Shown one piece after another: positions 1-22,906 of a stretch of 64,000 nt of DNA. The translations under genes were made by a program, and so were the position numbers. Below the pieces are notes generated by a model, which searched no databases, was not told where the DNA came from, and worked only from the letters and a program-made list of their open reading frames with translations. The stretch's first letter is position 1. Each line of letters begins with the position of its first letter. Origin of the DNA: Muricea muricata (lineage: Eukaryota; Cnidaria; Anthozoa; Malacalcyonacea; Plexauridae); contig OY979718.1 of assembly GCA_963855995.1 (NCBI GenBank), positions 59,374,564-59,438,563 of the forward strand, given 5' to 3'.

Positions 1-29
1 GAAAGTTATTTAATTTTCATTTGCATTAG

Positions 30-265
30 ACAAAGTTTTCTGCTCAAAAGACACGAAACGTCATACTGAATACGACACGAAACCTGGTACTGAATGGTAC
101 ATTATAGTTGTAGCATTAATGTGTGAAATTATCATTGGAGTTTTTCTTTCCTACATTGTCTGGTGTTCTCACCGTCGTTGGTTTGGATTGAATAGAAAAC
201 CTAAACAAAGCCCTGATCAACAAGCAACTGAGGCTGATGCAATGTATCCAGAGCTGGATCTATGA
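30..265 (+). CDS. Ig-superfamily receptor, last exon (TM and tail), 5' part outside window
   Basis: The 3' terminal exon of a type I membrane receptor. A splice acceptor (ttgcattag) ends at base 29, and the exon opens in phase 1 and stays open to TGA at 263-265. It encodes about 20 extracellular residues, one hydrophobic segment (WYIIVVALMCEIIIGVFLSY), a basic stop-transfer stretch (HRRW...NRKPK), and a short tail ending in AMYPELDL, whose YPEL is a YxxL endocytic or ITIM-like motif. The ectodomain lies left of the window. It is called an Ig receptor because the next gene downstream in the same orientation carries Ig exons with the same phase-1 architecture. That link is inference from neighbourhood, since no Ig domain of this gene is visible. 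The reading frame continues past the stop (see next entry), so the annotated end may not be the only one. Confidence 0.7.
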
Positions 266-445
266 AAAATGAATCAGGAAGATAATTACCAGTCCTCAAG
301 AGGAAATGTTGCAAGAATTTATAGCGTTACAAATGATCATAACTCAACTTACGCTCAGTTGAGCAAAACCAACCAGGGATTTCGAGAGTGCCTATCAATT
401 TTTAACTTAAACCTACAGCTTTCAATGACAAAATCCCATGCATAA
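266..445 (+). other. In-frame extension after the stop, with ITIM-like tail
   Basis: Directly after the TGA at 263-265 the same frame stays open for 59 codons to TAA at 443-445. The extension is polar and tail-like and holds three tyrosines in signalling-type contexts: NYQSS, RIYSVT, and STYAQL, the last matching the ITIM consensus [SILV]xYxx[ILV]. Either the receptor lost part of its tail through a recent nonsense mutation, or the TGA is sometimes read through, or allelic/paralogous copies keep the sense codon. The context TGA-AAA is not the strong TGA-CTA readthrough context. Confidence 0.5.
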
Positions 446-1912
446 TAATACATTTATCATATTTCGGGTGTTTAGCATGCATTTTAAGTTAGTATGAACT
501 ATTTGTCGTAGTGTGAACATTAGAAATGTAATTTGATGGATTATAAGGACTTGCTTATAGAGACGTCTTTGTTCAAATTGATTATACAGCTGATATAGTC
601 GGTGTGTATTTAGGTTTGTTTTGTCAGGGCTGCCCAGACAATTTTGAGGGCCCGGGACAAAATTTGCAGTTGCCCTTCCCCCCCCACGTAAAGGTACTCA
701 CGTTTAAATTATTTGTACGGCGTCAGTTATGTTAGCATTATTTTTTTGTTTTATCGTGCTTTTTTTGGGGGGGGGGCAAGCCTTGGCCCAGGGCAAATTG
801 CCCCCTTTGCCATCACCCTCTCTAGGCGGCCCTGTTGTTTGTTGATGTAGCTATTGTAAGCTGTATTATTTATTGTAATGTGTAAACTACATGTATTTAT
901 ACTTTTTAATAGAAAATCTTGCCACAGCATTTGTTGCGTGTGAGTATTCGAGATTGGCTTGCTAGATTTATTCTCAACCGGACAGAACCTGATTTACAAT
1001 AGTTCTAACATATTTTATCACAGTATTGCGTCATGTGCGAATTAAAACTAACAGTGTAGTGTGTTATCCCTGCATGCAACCTCTGCATGGGAATACATTG
1101 ACCTATGCTGAGCTCAACCTGTTTAGGTGATGCTGTTACAGAATCGAATTTGATCATGATTTATGCTTAACTATTTGTAGCCGGAAGTTAGCGTCATATA
1201 TTCAATGCCTTCAACTTTTCGGATGCACAAGAAGTCAGTTTACAGCACATAAACAACGCATTGTCTTTGCAGGAATACTTTTCTACCGTTTTGTGAGTAT
1301 GTATAACATTTCCAGAGGATAATTATAAGTTATTGCATAATAATTGTTACATTTGTTAGTCGTATTTTTGGAATGGAACAAAAACTATAATATACTTGTA
1401 CCCTCGCATGTAAATATGACATTAGACATAGTTTTTATATTCTGGATGTCTCTGGTTTGTGCATATCTCATTGATGAATGTTTTCAAGAATAAACAATCA
1501 CACATTGCACAGCTTACGACACTTTATTGTAACATATTGTAACATTTGCAAGTAGTATGGGACGTGAGTCTTCCGACTTTAAATTGTCGATGAAGCCAAC
1601 CCTTATGACCGGAAGACATTAGTTTGTCATAATATCTGAACATGAAAAGATTTTTTTTCGATACAAGAACTAGTACCAGTTTCATTGCAAAGCAGGAGTA
1701 GTGTAACAGTGGCAAAATCTTGTCTGTATCTGTAACTAAGTTCTTGAACATGGTGTACAATAAGCTTTTTATGAAAGAGATAATGAAACTGAAACACTAT
1801 TCAGAAACCTACGAGAAACAAAATCTGATCATATATCCTATCAGCGAGCTTTTGTTGCGGTGAGAAAATACATGAAGAATGTCGACGAATATTTCCAAAT
1901 GTAGACAGGCAA
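446..1912. other. Intergenic/3' region with a second ITIM-like exon candidate
   Basis: Mostly AT-rich. Around 619-833 there is a compound region with poly-C (about 680) and poly-G (about 766) tracts and imperfect inverted GGGCAAxTTGCCC-type words, probably a repeat remnant. A candidate terminal coding exon lies at 1060-1130 (separate entry). An AATAAA at 1489-1494 could be the polyadenylation signal of the upstream receptor gene. Nothing else recognised. Confidence 0.4.
1060..1130 (+). other. Candidate terminal exon encoding an ITIM (LTYAEL)
   Basis: A possible acceptor (acagtgtag) ends at 1059. In phase 1, the phase used by the other receptor exons here, the sequence reads about 23 residues ending ...HGNTLTYAELNLFR and TGA at 1128-1130. 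LTYAEL matches the ITIM consensus and resembles the TYA(E/D)LNL tails of vertebrate inhibitory Ig receptors such as SIRP and SIGLEC. It could be an alternative last exon of the receptor ending at 265/445, or a relic exon of a lost paralogue. The acceptor lacks a good pyrimidine tract. Confidence 0.35.
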
Positions 1913-2067
1913 CAGTGGCGTAGCCAGCGTCGATAATTGGAGGGGCGAATATTCATGTATCATGTTTTGCATCATTAATTTCTTTTGAAATCGATTGTTT
2001 TTAAGGTCTGTGAACACAAATATATGAATATTCGCCCCTCCAATTATCGAAGCTGGCTACGCCACTG
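1913..2067. mobile_element. hAT-type MITE (complete copy)
   Basis: A 155-bp element with terminal inverted repeats starting CAGTGGCGTAGCCAGC, extending about 45 bp inward through TCGATAATTGGAGGGGCGAA. The flanks acaggcaa and ataggcaa form an 8-bp target duplication with one mismatch, the size expected for hAT. Three decayed relatives occur in this window near 22775, 51181 and 54838. Confidence 0.75.
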
Positions 2068-2133
2068 ATAGGCAACAGCCGGCTAACAGTCCTTATTCTG
2101 TCTTCTTTTCCCTTAGGTTTGACATTCGTTTTT

Positions 2134-5100
2134 ATGATGAAACTGGTTTTCATTTTTGGCGTTTTAAATTCGCTTTATTTTATCTTTAACGAATGTCAGG
2201 GTAAGTAAATATATCCACCTGATATACATGATATGAGACCTGAAACCTGAGATCCGAAATATTCTACCTCCTCCCGCTCCCCCCGAGTCTCTCTTATATC
2301 TAGGACAAACTAAGTTGACGTTACAATGTCTAATTGATTTTGAATGAGTGTTACAAGAATATTATTTATATATTTGGGAGTTAAACCATTATTTCTCTTA
2401 TAGATTATTTAAACAGCATTTCTCAATTTGAATAGCTACATAATACAATTATTTTTATACGTAATAACATGGCTTTGAGGTTGCTTAGTTGCTTAGTGAT
2501 TAAATGTACCCTCAAGCCTCGGGAGGTTTAGTAAAAGCCCCGAGGCGCGCAGCGCCGAAGGACTTTTACTAAACCTCCCGAGGCTTGATGGAGATTTAAT
2601 CACTAAGCAACCGCGAAGCCATGTTATTACTTTGTAATATTATTGTCACCGAGACAATAGGAACGCTTTTAGGGGATTTGACTATAGCTGAAATGGCATT
2701 TGGCATAAACATTAGGTACTATTAGCTAGTAATCGTACCTAATGCATAAATATTAGGTACGATTAGTTACTAATCCTACCTAATGTATATACATCGGGTT
2801 ATTTAGTTGTTAATCGTCACTAGTAAAACATGTACAAAGGATTTCGAGGTGACTATGATATTATTCAATTTATATTGCAAATGTGGAGGACTAAAGTAAT
2901 AATATCATTCATGTCATCGTTTTTTCATCGTTTTAAATGACGATCGAAAACTAGTGCGGTCTTAACCCTGTACATCCTACTATGTTACTGTCTTGTTTAT
3001 TGAAAGAGCGTTGTCGATTCTAGAGGGGAAAAAATCAACCTTAAGCTTGTTTAAAATGAAATTAGTCGGGCAGATCCTGTTATCCTGAGTATATAAATAT
3101 ATACCCCCCCCCAATTAACACTTTAGCTTCTCCCCTGCAGAACATGCTTTTGTTAATAATTATTATATGAATATAGTTTGAATCCTTGATATTGGTTAAG
3201 CGGCTTCCTCAATATTAAAAAAATATTTTTGTTGTTTAGGAAGGATCACTTCACACCCTGATGGGACGGAGCTCGTTTTTTTACGTGGATCAACCGTGAA
3301 AATAACATGGACATTTGATGACGATATATCTAACGTGATTGTTAGAACTTGGTCTTTCACAAGTAGTGACAGCTCATCAAAACGTACAATTGCACTTGCA
3401 ATTGTCAATTCTCGAGTAGTAAATTTTTTACCTCAATTTATGGTCATACCACCAGCAACATTGGTTTTAAACAATGTTAGTCAAAGTTATGATGGAACCT
3501 ACGAGTTTAAGCTGGAAGTAAATGGTTGGCGAGCTTATAGATCTAATGTTAGAGTTTTTATTGCTAGTAAGTTTCAGGAAGAACGAATTTGTCTACATAT
3601 GTTTCTGGAAATGAGCATTTTTTCAAAACTATTGGGCGGATTTGCTTCGAATCAGAATCATTAGTATCTATGAGGTTATTTTTCTTGCATTTTAGAAACA
3701 CCAAAAATTTCAACTAATTGTTCCAGTACAACCGCATTGAAAAAAGGGGACAGCTTTGCATGTAAATGTAATGGAACAGGTGGTAATCCTCCGGCAGACG
3801 TTACCTGGTATAAAGATAACACACAGATTGTCACAGGAAAAGAAAAAGCAATTTTGATTCTCAGTAATGTTGATAAAGATGACAGTGGGACGTATAGATG
3901 TGAAGCTAAAAGTGGGATTGAGGAAGCGAAGAATGAAACATCAATGGACCTAACCGTAAATGGTAATAATACTTTTGTTGATATGCTAGAGCAAAAAATA
4001 AATGCGTTATAAACATATAATTACAGTATACTGTAGGTGCTAAAAGTATGAGTCCAGGTGATACTAGAATTGTATTTGTCATTTTATGCAAAATTAAACT
4101 TTTCATCACAATTAATTCAAATGTCTTTTCTATGGACATGAAGTAATTTAAACACGTTACATAGCATTTTGTCTTAAACCTTTACGTTATGGAAACATTA
4201 TAACTTGACTTGGCCGATTTCTCATAACTGTGCAATAAAATTCTCGTCTAGGGATTAAGTTACAAATACTATGAATACTAAAGTACCTTGGCACATATTC
4301 TCTGAGTATCAGCAGAAACGTAACTAGAGCGTTGTTTGGAGGCGGGGTGTAATTAATATATTTACGTTTTGCCGGACAAATTTCTTTTGAAATCAACTCT
4401 AATGACAAGAGATTTCAAAAGAAATTTGTCGGGCAGAACACGAATATATGCCCATCACATCTTTGAAAAAGCTAAGCTGTTTATGATTTCTAAGAACATT
4501 ACTTGTCATGTCCATATCTTTTTCCACCAAAACTAAATAAAACAACCTTACTATATAGTGGTGGGTATTTCCTTAAATATGTTTCAAGGTCAGACTGTCA
4601 TCAAAATCTCCCACTACGCCTTCGTCTCATACTTTGTACTCATAAAAACTGAAATGTCAAATGGGGCGAATTTAAAACTCCGCCTCGCCTATGGCAGACG
4701 GAGTAATAATAGTTTTGCTAACCCATCGTTTCAGACAACTAGATTATTCTATTAGTACGTAGTAGGGCCTATACCTTTATTTAAATCCTAGCTACTGTAC
4801 CTTTTATATGCACATGCGTATGTCTAAGTACCTAATGTACACATTTGAGGACCAAATATTTGTGCAGTGATCATTTATCAATAACTAAATAGTCTGAAGA
4901 TAACTGACGTCTCTAGTGTCTGCAAAAAAATTAGACTGCATGGACTCATACTTCTAGCACCTTTTGTATGTAAGTGTGATTACATGTAGCTTTTCACACA
5001 TGTAATCTCCCCTACTTTGTTCCTTCAAGTCACCTTCATGTAATTGTTTCTTCTAAGTTCTAACCTGATCACTCAGATCTAGCAGCTAAGGCCAGCACAG

Positions 5101-5747
5101 TTCGTGCGATCCCCACCTGTTTGCTTATTTTGGATTCACACTCTTCCTTTGAATTCTTCGTTTAACTACCCAAAAATAAACAAGTTGTGAAAAACACTAA
5201 TTGACTGGTATGTAATCTGTTGCATTGTTTTTATAGCTCTTAATTTAATAGACGAAAACATATCCCCACCAACTGGGTCCAGCAACATTGTTTTACCTGG
5301 AAGAACTGTGGCTATAAAATGGTCATTAAATGATGATATATCTAAAGTGTTACTTCGGGTTAGGGTTAGGGTTAGGGTTAGGGTTAGGGTTAGGGTTAGG
5401 GTTAGGGTTAGGGTTAGGGTTAGGGTTAGGGTTAGGGTTAGGGTTAGGGTTAGGGTTAGGGTTAGGGTTAGGGTTAGGGTTAGGGTTAGGGTTAGGGTTA
5501 GGGTTAGGGTTAGGGTTAGGGTTAAGGTTACATGCATAGTCTACTTTGTCATTTTATAACAAACTTATTGCAAGTGTAATTCGCGATCGTGAACCTCGAG
5601 TGTACAACAGTGGTTTATCTGGGATTTCAGTAGTAAAACCAGCAACCTTAGTTTTGAAAAATGTTAATCAAACTTATCAAGGGACATATCAGTTTGTCCG
5701 TGTAGGACCTGTTTGTAGTCGATCGAAAGTTGTTGTTTTTATTGCAA
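2134..5747 (+). CDS. Ig-domain receptor gene, probably damaged (signal peptide and three Ig exons)
   Basis: Exons read by eye: 2134-2200 (signal peptide MMKLVFIFGVLNSLYFIF, ends phase 1 at GTAAGT), 3240-3566, 3696-3962 and 5237-5747, all phase 1-1 as usual for Ig domains. The first Ig exon is V-like but lacks the canonical cysteines (TVKITWTF ... DGTYEFKLEV). The second is a standard I-set domain with CKC, WYKDN and DSGTYRCEA. The third is a paralogue of the first (AIKWSLNDDIS ... QGTYQFVRV) but is interrupted by a telomeric repeat. A further Ig exon at 7028 is decayed and no transmembrane exon was found after it. Taken at face value the gene is a pseudogene or encodes a truncated secreted form. 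It could still be functional if the telomeric tract is spliced out (see findings). It is probably a tandem paralogue of the receptor whose tail opens the window, with a role in self/non-self or cell recognition (inference). Confidence 0.7.
2461..2630. repeat. 170-bp near-perfect palindrome (foldback element)
   Basis: Long hairpin in the first intron of the Ig gene. The left arm begins GTAATAACATGGCTT and the right arm ends AAGCCATGTTATTAC, with CTAAACCTCCCGAGGCTTGA pairing inside. GC-rich centre (GAGGCGCGCAGCGCC). Most likely a MITE; no clear target duplication was seen. Confidence 0.65.
2711..2784. repeat. Two consecutive 33-bp palindromes
   Basis: Two similar palindromic units, 2711-2743 and 2752-2784, each opening ATTAGGTAC and closing TACCTAAT, 8 bp apart. 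They look like a duplicated small hairpin. No function seen. Confidence 0.5.
4371..4434. repeat. Hairpin with 24-bp arms
   Basis: GCCGGACAAATTTCTTTTGA is followed 16 bases after its arm by the inverse complement ending AAATTTGTCGGGC. The repeat lies in the 3963-5236 intron, which otherwise shows only AT-rich sequence. Confidence 0.55.
5357..5524. repeat. Interstitial telomeric array, 28 perfect TTAGGG units
   Basis: 168 bp of uninterrupted (GGGTTA)n on the + strand, followed by one degenerate unit (AGGTTA). It sits inside the coding sequence of the third Ig exon, between the codons for ...SKVLLR and STLSFYNK.... Its perfect uniformity suggests recent origin. TTAGGG is the telomere repeat of cnidarians and vertebrates. 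The open frames through the array (RVRV, GLGL, LTLT) are translations of the repeat, not genes. Confidence 0.95.
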
Positions 5748-5780
5748 GTAAGTAAATTTAATCGCCAGGGCAGCCACATA

Positions 5781-6586
5781 CAGGGTGTATGAAAAAAACG
5801 GAGTTCATCTTTTGCATGTGTCTAATTTTTTTCTAAATTACTGAAGCTTATAGCACAATTTTAGACTTGTTTTAAACCACGTTCTTTTCTCTTTCGAACA
5901 AGCCGTAATTCGTATTTTTACTCCCAGTAACGTGTGTGCTATGACAAATTTAATAACAGCTATCGATTTGAGATGCCCTCCAATTATGCAAATTCACTAT
6001 GTCTTTCATGGTCGCCAGTTAAATTTTTAATTTTTTCGCTTATTACATAAATGGTATTTCTGTTAAACTGAATAAAACTTGTTATAAGGCTTTACAGAAG
6101 ATAACGGACTGTTTACTTTAACAAAAACCTTAGATTTGTGCCAAAGTAATGATCGAAATTAGCGTTTTGTTTATCCGCGCGTGCACAATGTTGTCGAAAT
6201 TGCATAATGTCAATATTCATGTCGATACAAGCTTGAACAATCCGTTCGTAGTGCACGTTAACGGTCTGTTATCTTCTGTAAAGCTTTATAACAAGTTTTA
6301 TTAAGTTTAACAGAAATACCATTAGTATGTAATAAGCGAAAAAGTTAAAAATTTAACTGGCGACCATGAAAGACATAATGAATTTGCATAATTGGAAAGC
6401 ATCTCAAATCGATAGCTTTTACTAAATTTGTCATAGCACATACGTTACTGGGAGTAAAAATACGAATTACGACTTGTTCCAAAGAGAAGAATGTGGTTTA
6501 AAACAAGTCCAAAATTGATCTATAAGCTACAGTAATTTAGAAATAATTTGACACAAAAGATGGGCTCCGTTTTTTTATACACCCTG
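5781..6586. mobile_element. 800-bp foldback element with TA target duplication
   Basis: Termini CAGGGTGTATG and ATACACCCTG are flanked by TA on both sides. Arms of roughly 330 bp are inverted complements (for example TTTAACTGGCGACCATGAAA at the right pairs with the left arm), with a short unique loop around 6110-6250. TIR and TA duplication fit a non-autonomous Tc1/mariner-type element. It lies immediately downstream of the third Ig exon. Confidence 0.75.
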
Positions 6587-7027
6587 TAGTTTTCACCGCG
6601 ATCACGTGTCATAAGATTTTTATTTAGTATTGTTTTGAATTTCCAGAATGGAGGTAAGTAAATACTGTCATGTGTATAACTACATATATTATTTAAGAAC
6701 ATACATGGTGTATAAAAAAAGTAGACCCTTTTAAATAGCTGCAGATTGAAATTAACTGCAATCTGTTGCATTAATTTGATAGCTCGAAATGCTTCAAATT
6801 AATGATTCCAAAAGTGGCGCAAGATCTTACACAGTTGGGAAATTTAGGACCGTAGCATTGATTCCCCACGAAAAATTGTTGTTCATTCGAAGCATTCGAA
6901 CCTTTCAAATTAATACAGCAGATTGAGGCTAACTTAACTTGCACTTAAGGTGAGTGTGCATATTTGTGTGGTCATCGATAAAATAATTTTTTATTTTTAA
7001 TGAAAGTAGAGTGTCTTTTCTTCACAG

Positions 7028-7276
7028 ATAAGCCAGTTGACATACACCTTGATCTTTCAAGCAACCCTGGTATGATTGGGAATTAAAGAAGTCATGGTAA
7101 CTCCAAGGGTCAACTCAAGCTATCATATACCATCATCCGTAAATCATAATGGCAATAACATTACTAGCATTGAAAAAATGTATACTATAACAAAAACAGA
7201 GCTGGAGTGATGCTGTAAAAAAATTTGCCTTGCATTTAGTAAATTGGAAATAACCTGTCAACTACCAAGTTCTTAA
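7028..7276 (+). pseudogene. Decayed Ig domain exon
   Basis: Acceptor ttcttcacag ends at 7027. In phase 1 the exon reads KPVDIHLDLSSNPGMIGN and then meets TAA at 7084-7086. Further on, in another frame, Ig-like pieces reappear: HNGNNITSIEKMYTITKTE, a TGA, then CCKKICLAFSK and TCQLPSS. The order matches the A to G strands of an I-set domain, so this is a real Ig exon disabled by at least one frameshift and internal stops. Confidence 0.55.
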
Positions 7277-7711
7277 ATTCATGTAAACTGTTAGTTGAAA
7301 AAAGGTTAGCTTTAAACACTCGTTTATTTTTGGTTGTAGCTTGATGCTAGCGACTGCGTTGTAATATTTAGAATCAAGTCAGAAATCAGAATAGCCTGTA
7401 ACTCTAATGAGTCCTCAAACAGAATTTTGTATATTCAATATAGCAGTATTGCATGATCGTCAGTACTGAAACAGACAACTGTAGTCCATAGCGTGTGATA
7501 TATAATATATCTGCTGAATGATTTAATCATATGTGTATATATGTTGGGATTTTTTGTAAATTAGTGATACTTTGGTAGCAAGTGTGCAAAAACATGGGTG
7601 AAAGATAACGAAAACTAGAGTCACCTGGTTTGAAAATGTACTCAACATCTGATTATGGGACAAGCCAACTGCCGGCAATTTAAGCGAGAAGCAACAAGAC
7701 TTATGGAAGAG

Positions 7712-7813
7712 TAGCATGCGTGGCAGGCTCTCTGGTACGGATCCCTGCCCCCGTACCCTGGATGGATGTACGGATCACTACCCCCACACCCAGAGAGCTT
7801 GGCACGCATGCTA
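7712..7813. repeat. About 100-bp hairpin
   Basis: TAGCATGCGTGGC...GCTCTCTGG at the left pairs with CCAGAGAGC..GGCACGCATGCTA at the right. The interior has short direct GTACGGATC words. Likely a small foldback element. Confidence 0.5.
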
Positions 7814-8035
7814 GCCGAGACAAAGCAGTTTTACTCGTTCGAAGAAAAGATAGATCAACACGATCTTACGTCGTGGATTATACACATTATACACATTATA
7901 CGCATAGAATACTGAAAAAAGACTTCAATGTCGCCACCTGTTAAGCCAATACCACGAGTTCAAGTCATCATGCGTGACGTCACTCGTAGTTTTGGCAGAA
8001 ATGATCAAATTACACAAATTACCTTACAAATGTGG

Positions 8036-8603
8036 TAGTCAGGGAGGCAGGGGTAATTTTACTTACCTTCACGAGGGACAATTTTGAACATTTTGCTCTC
8101 AAATTGTCCGTTGGATGCCCAACGTAACCAGAATTGTCTGTTGAGTCCAATTTTTCTTGTGAGTTTCAGTAAACATGGTTTTCTTTACTTTCCCTATAAA
8201 ATCGTAATATTGACAAAAACTGCATAGCCATAGGAGACGTTATTACGATTACCTTGAGTTTTCGAGTGGATTTCTAGTTATTGCTGATTCAAACGATCAT
8301 AACTCAACAAGAACTTGAAAAATCGAGGTAATATCTTATAATAATCGAGGTAATAACGTCTTATATGTAGTTTTTTATGACGTTTTCGAAGTTATTTTTC
8401 AGCACAGGAATATAAAATTTTACGTTTTTTGACAACAGTAGTGAAGAAACCGTGTTGGCCGAAGCTCACAAGAAAAACTGGGCCAAACAACACTAAGAAT
8501 TGTTATGCTGGTCATCCAACGGAAACTTTGAGAGCAAAATAAAATTGTCCCTCGACAGGGTAAACATGCACTTTTGTGGTTGTACTTCCTGACTATGCTG
8601 GCC
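8036..8603. mobile_element. Degenerate foldback element
   Basis: The left arm (TGGTAGTCAGG ... GAGGGACAATTTTG ... GAGCAAAATG-type words) is inversely repeated at the right (TTTGAGAGCAAAA ... AATTGTCCCTCG ... CCTGACTA). Arms of about 150 bp with many mismatches. Central direct words ATCGAGGTAATA occur twice. Confidence 0.5.
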
Positions 8604-8604
8604 A

Positions 8605-8945
8605 GACTCGGACTGGCCCCAATTAAGGGGCCTTGCCATTCTAGCACTGAGAGGAGCCCTGAAATTTTTTGCTGTCCTGAATGTTTTAGGTGAAGATTTT
8701 ATGGTATTCTGGAGAGAGCATGATGAATTATTTAACCGCTTCCCTCAAAAGTTCAAAAATTCCAAATCATTCCCATCCGATCCCTTTTAATTTCGTTTCG
8801 TACAGCCTGATAGTCTGTTTTAAACATCTTTGAATATTTACAAATACGAAAATTGAACAACAATTGTCAAGGGCCCATTTGATGTCCCAGTAGGGGCCCA
8901 TGTGCCATGGCACAGTGGCACATAGGCCAGTCCGAGCCTGATGCT
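8605..8945. mobile_element. MITE-like element with short TIRs
   Basis: The left end CAGACTCGGACTGGCC and the right end GGCCAGTCCGAGCCTG are inverted complements. The interior is rich in GGGCCC words. It directly abuts the preceding foldback element. Confidence 0.5.
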
Positions 8946-9265
8946 GGCGAAAATTAGCTCTAGAGCTTAGTAGCTTTATACACTTTTGATTCGAAGTGTA
9001 GACATGGGAAGCGATTTACGTGAACTGGACTTCGATAAAATAGAGACCGATTTGACCTGACTTTACTCATTCTAATTAACAATAAGATTACGAGCTAGAC
9101 ATTTCTATGCGGTAATAGTTGATTCGGGCTTCGCCCTCATAGAAATCGAGAGCGGACATGGAATATTCAACAGAACATGTAATACTCAACAAAACATGGA
9201 ATATTCAACAAAAAATTTGATTTTTAAGCAATTTTTGTAAAAGAAATCTCTATAGGAAGATGATT

Positions 9266-9672
9266 GTTTCGCTACTCGCTATCTATCGAGGATTATATAA
9301 TAATACGTGTTCATTCTGCATTTTCATTGGTCGCGAGCTGTGTGTTATTAAAGTACACACGCACGGATGACGTCAACTGATGGCGTGATCTAATTTAGCT
9401 AATTTATTTCGCGGGTCTTCGCATGATTTTTGCAGTGGTTTTGTCAACTTTATTATAATATAAAACAAATAGATTTCATTTTTTTTGTGCTTCTGTACTG
9501 TAATAGATCACAGACGACGCCATAGCGTGTGAAGAACAAAAAGTCACGCACTCGACTGCGTCTCGTGCGTACTTTTTTGTTCTTTACACGCTATGACGTC
9601 ATCTGTGATCTATTGCAGTACAGACGCACGCAAAAATGAAATCTATTTGTTAAATAGATAGCGAGTAGAGTA
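9266..9672. mobile_element. Nested foldback with 190-bp inner palindrome
   Basis: Outer arms GCTACTCGCTATCTAT and ATAGATAGCGAGTAG enclose an almost perfect palindrome (about 9465-9655) containing ACAGACGACGCCATAGCG / CGCTATGACGTCATCTGTG and GAACAAAAA / TTTTTGTTC. A relative with the same plan lies at 48009-48200, and a fragment of the outer flank lies near 28645-28735. Confidence 0.6.
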
Positions 9673-10019
9673 ACCAATCAAATTACAGCATTTGCAAGAG
9701 TATACTATTATGCTATTAGTATGATTTTACCATGGTTTGACTAATAAAATATTTTGTATTGTTTGATCGTGCAGTTTGGCAATGAATTTAATAAACGAAT
9801 TATAGCCTGGACCGCCTGGTACTACTGAACTGAATTACTGAATGACTGTGTCACTGTTGCTGCATCAAAGAATGTATTAAACAAATAGTATATTGTTTTC
9901 TTTTCTCTTTATACGGTAATAATCCGGCAATGAAATATGACACCTATAAGTCGTGTTCTGGCATTTCGTAGACGTGACTACATTTGGATACTGCAGATTT
10001 TATAATTTGAGTTTCAAAC

Positions 10020-22503
<12,484 letters not shown>

Positions 22504-22774
22504 AGAAACAAGTCAGTCAGTATATAGTATTACGTCTGCGGGTATGTCTTGACTAGTCAAGAACCAAACAAATTTTATGTGTTGGTTTTTTTTTATAAAT
22601 TGAGGTTTACCGATATGGAATTATTTTAATTTTTCATGAAATTAAAGAAAACCTGACGTAATGAATAACGTGGAGGAGATATTTGTTACTTAAAAATTAA
22701 AGGCTAACTGTGGCTTGACTTCGCAGGAGTCAAAATGAAACACTGCAGGTAGCTATGTAGTTTGTTCAACAAGT

Positions 22775-22905
22775 AAGGACAGGGCGAGGATATTCAAATA
22801 TTCGTGTTTTGCGCACTTTTGAAATCGATTGTTTTGATTATAGTCTGTGAACACAAGTATGTGAATAAGTACCCCCGCCCCCATTATCGAGTTCGCTACG
22901 CTACT
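22775..22905. mobile_element. Degenerate hAT-type MITE copy
   Basis: Interior words TTTTGAAATCGATTGTTTT and GTCTGTGAACACAAGTATGT match the complete copy at 1913-2067. The TIRs are eroded (GGGCGAGGATATTCA and ATTATCGAGTTCGCTACGC). Confidence 0.6.
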
Positions 22906-22906
22906 A

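Noticed and set aside
5166-5559. Long open frames on both strands encoding (RV)n, (GL)n or (LT)n
   Set aside because: They are translations of the TTAGGG array, whose 6-bp period leaves several frames without stops.
6690-6730. Possible solo terminus of the 5781-6586 foldback (ATGGTGTATAAAAAAAGTAGAC)
   Set aside because: Only a short A-rich resemblance to CAGGGTGTATGAAAAAAAC; could be chance.
7720-7944. 74-codon ORF on the plus strand
   Set aside because: Lies over a hairpin repeat and a TACACATTATACACATTATA micro-repeat; no domain.
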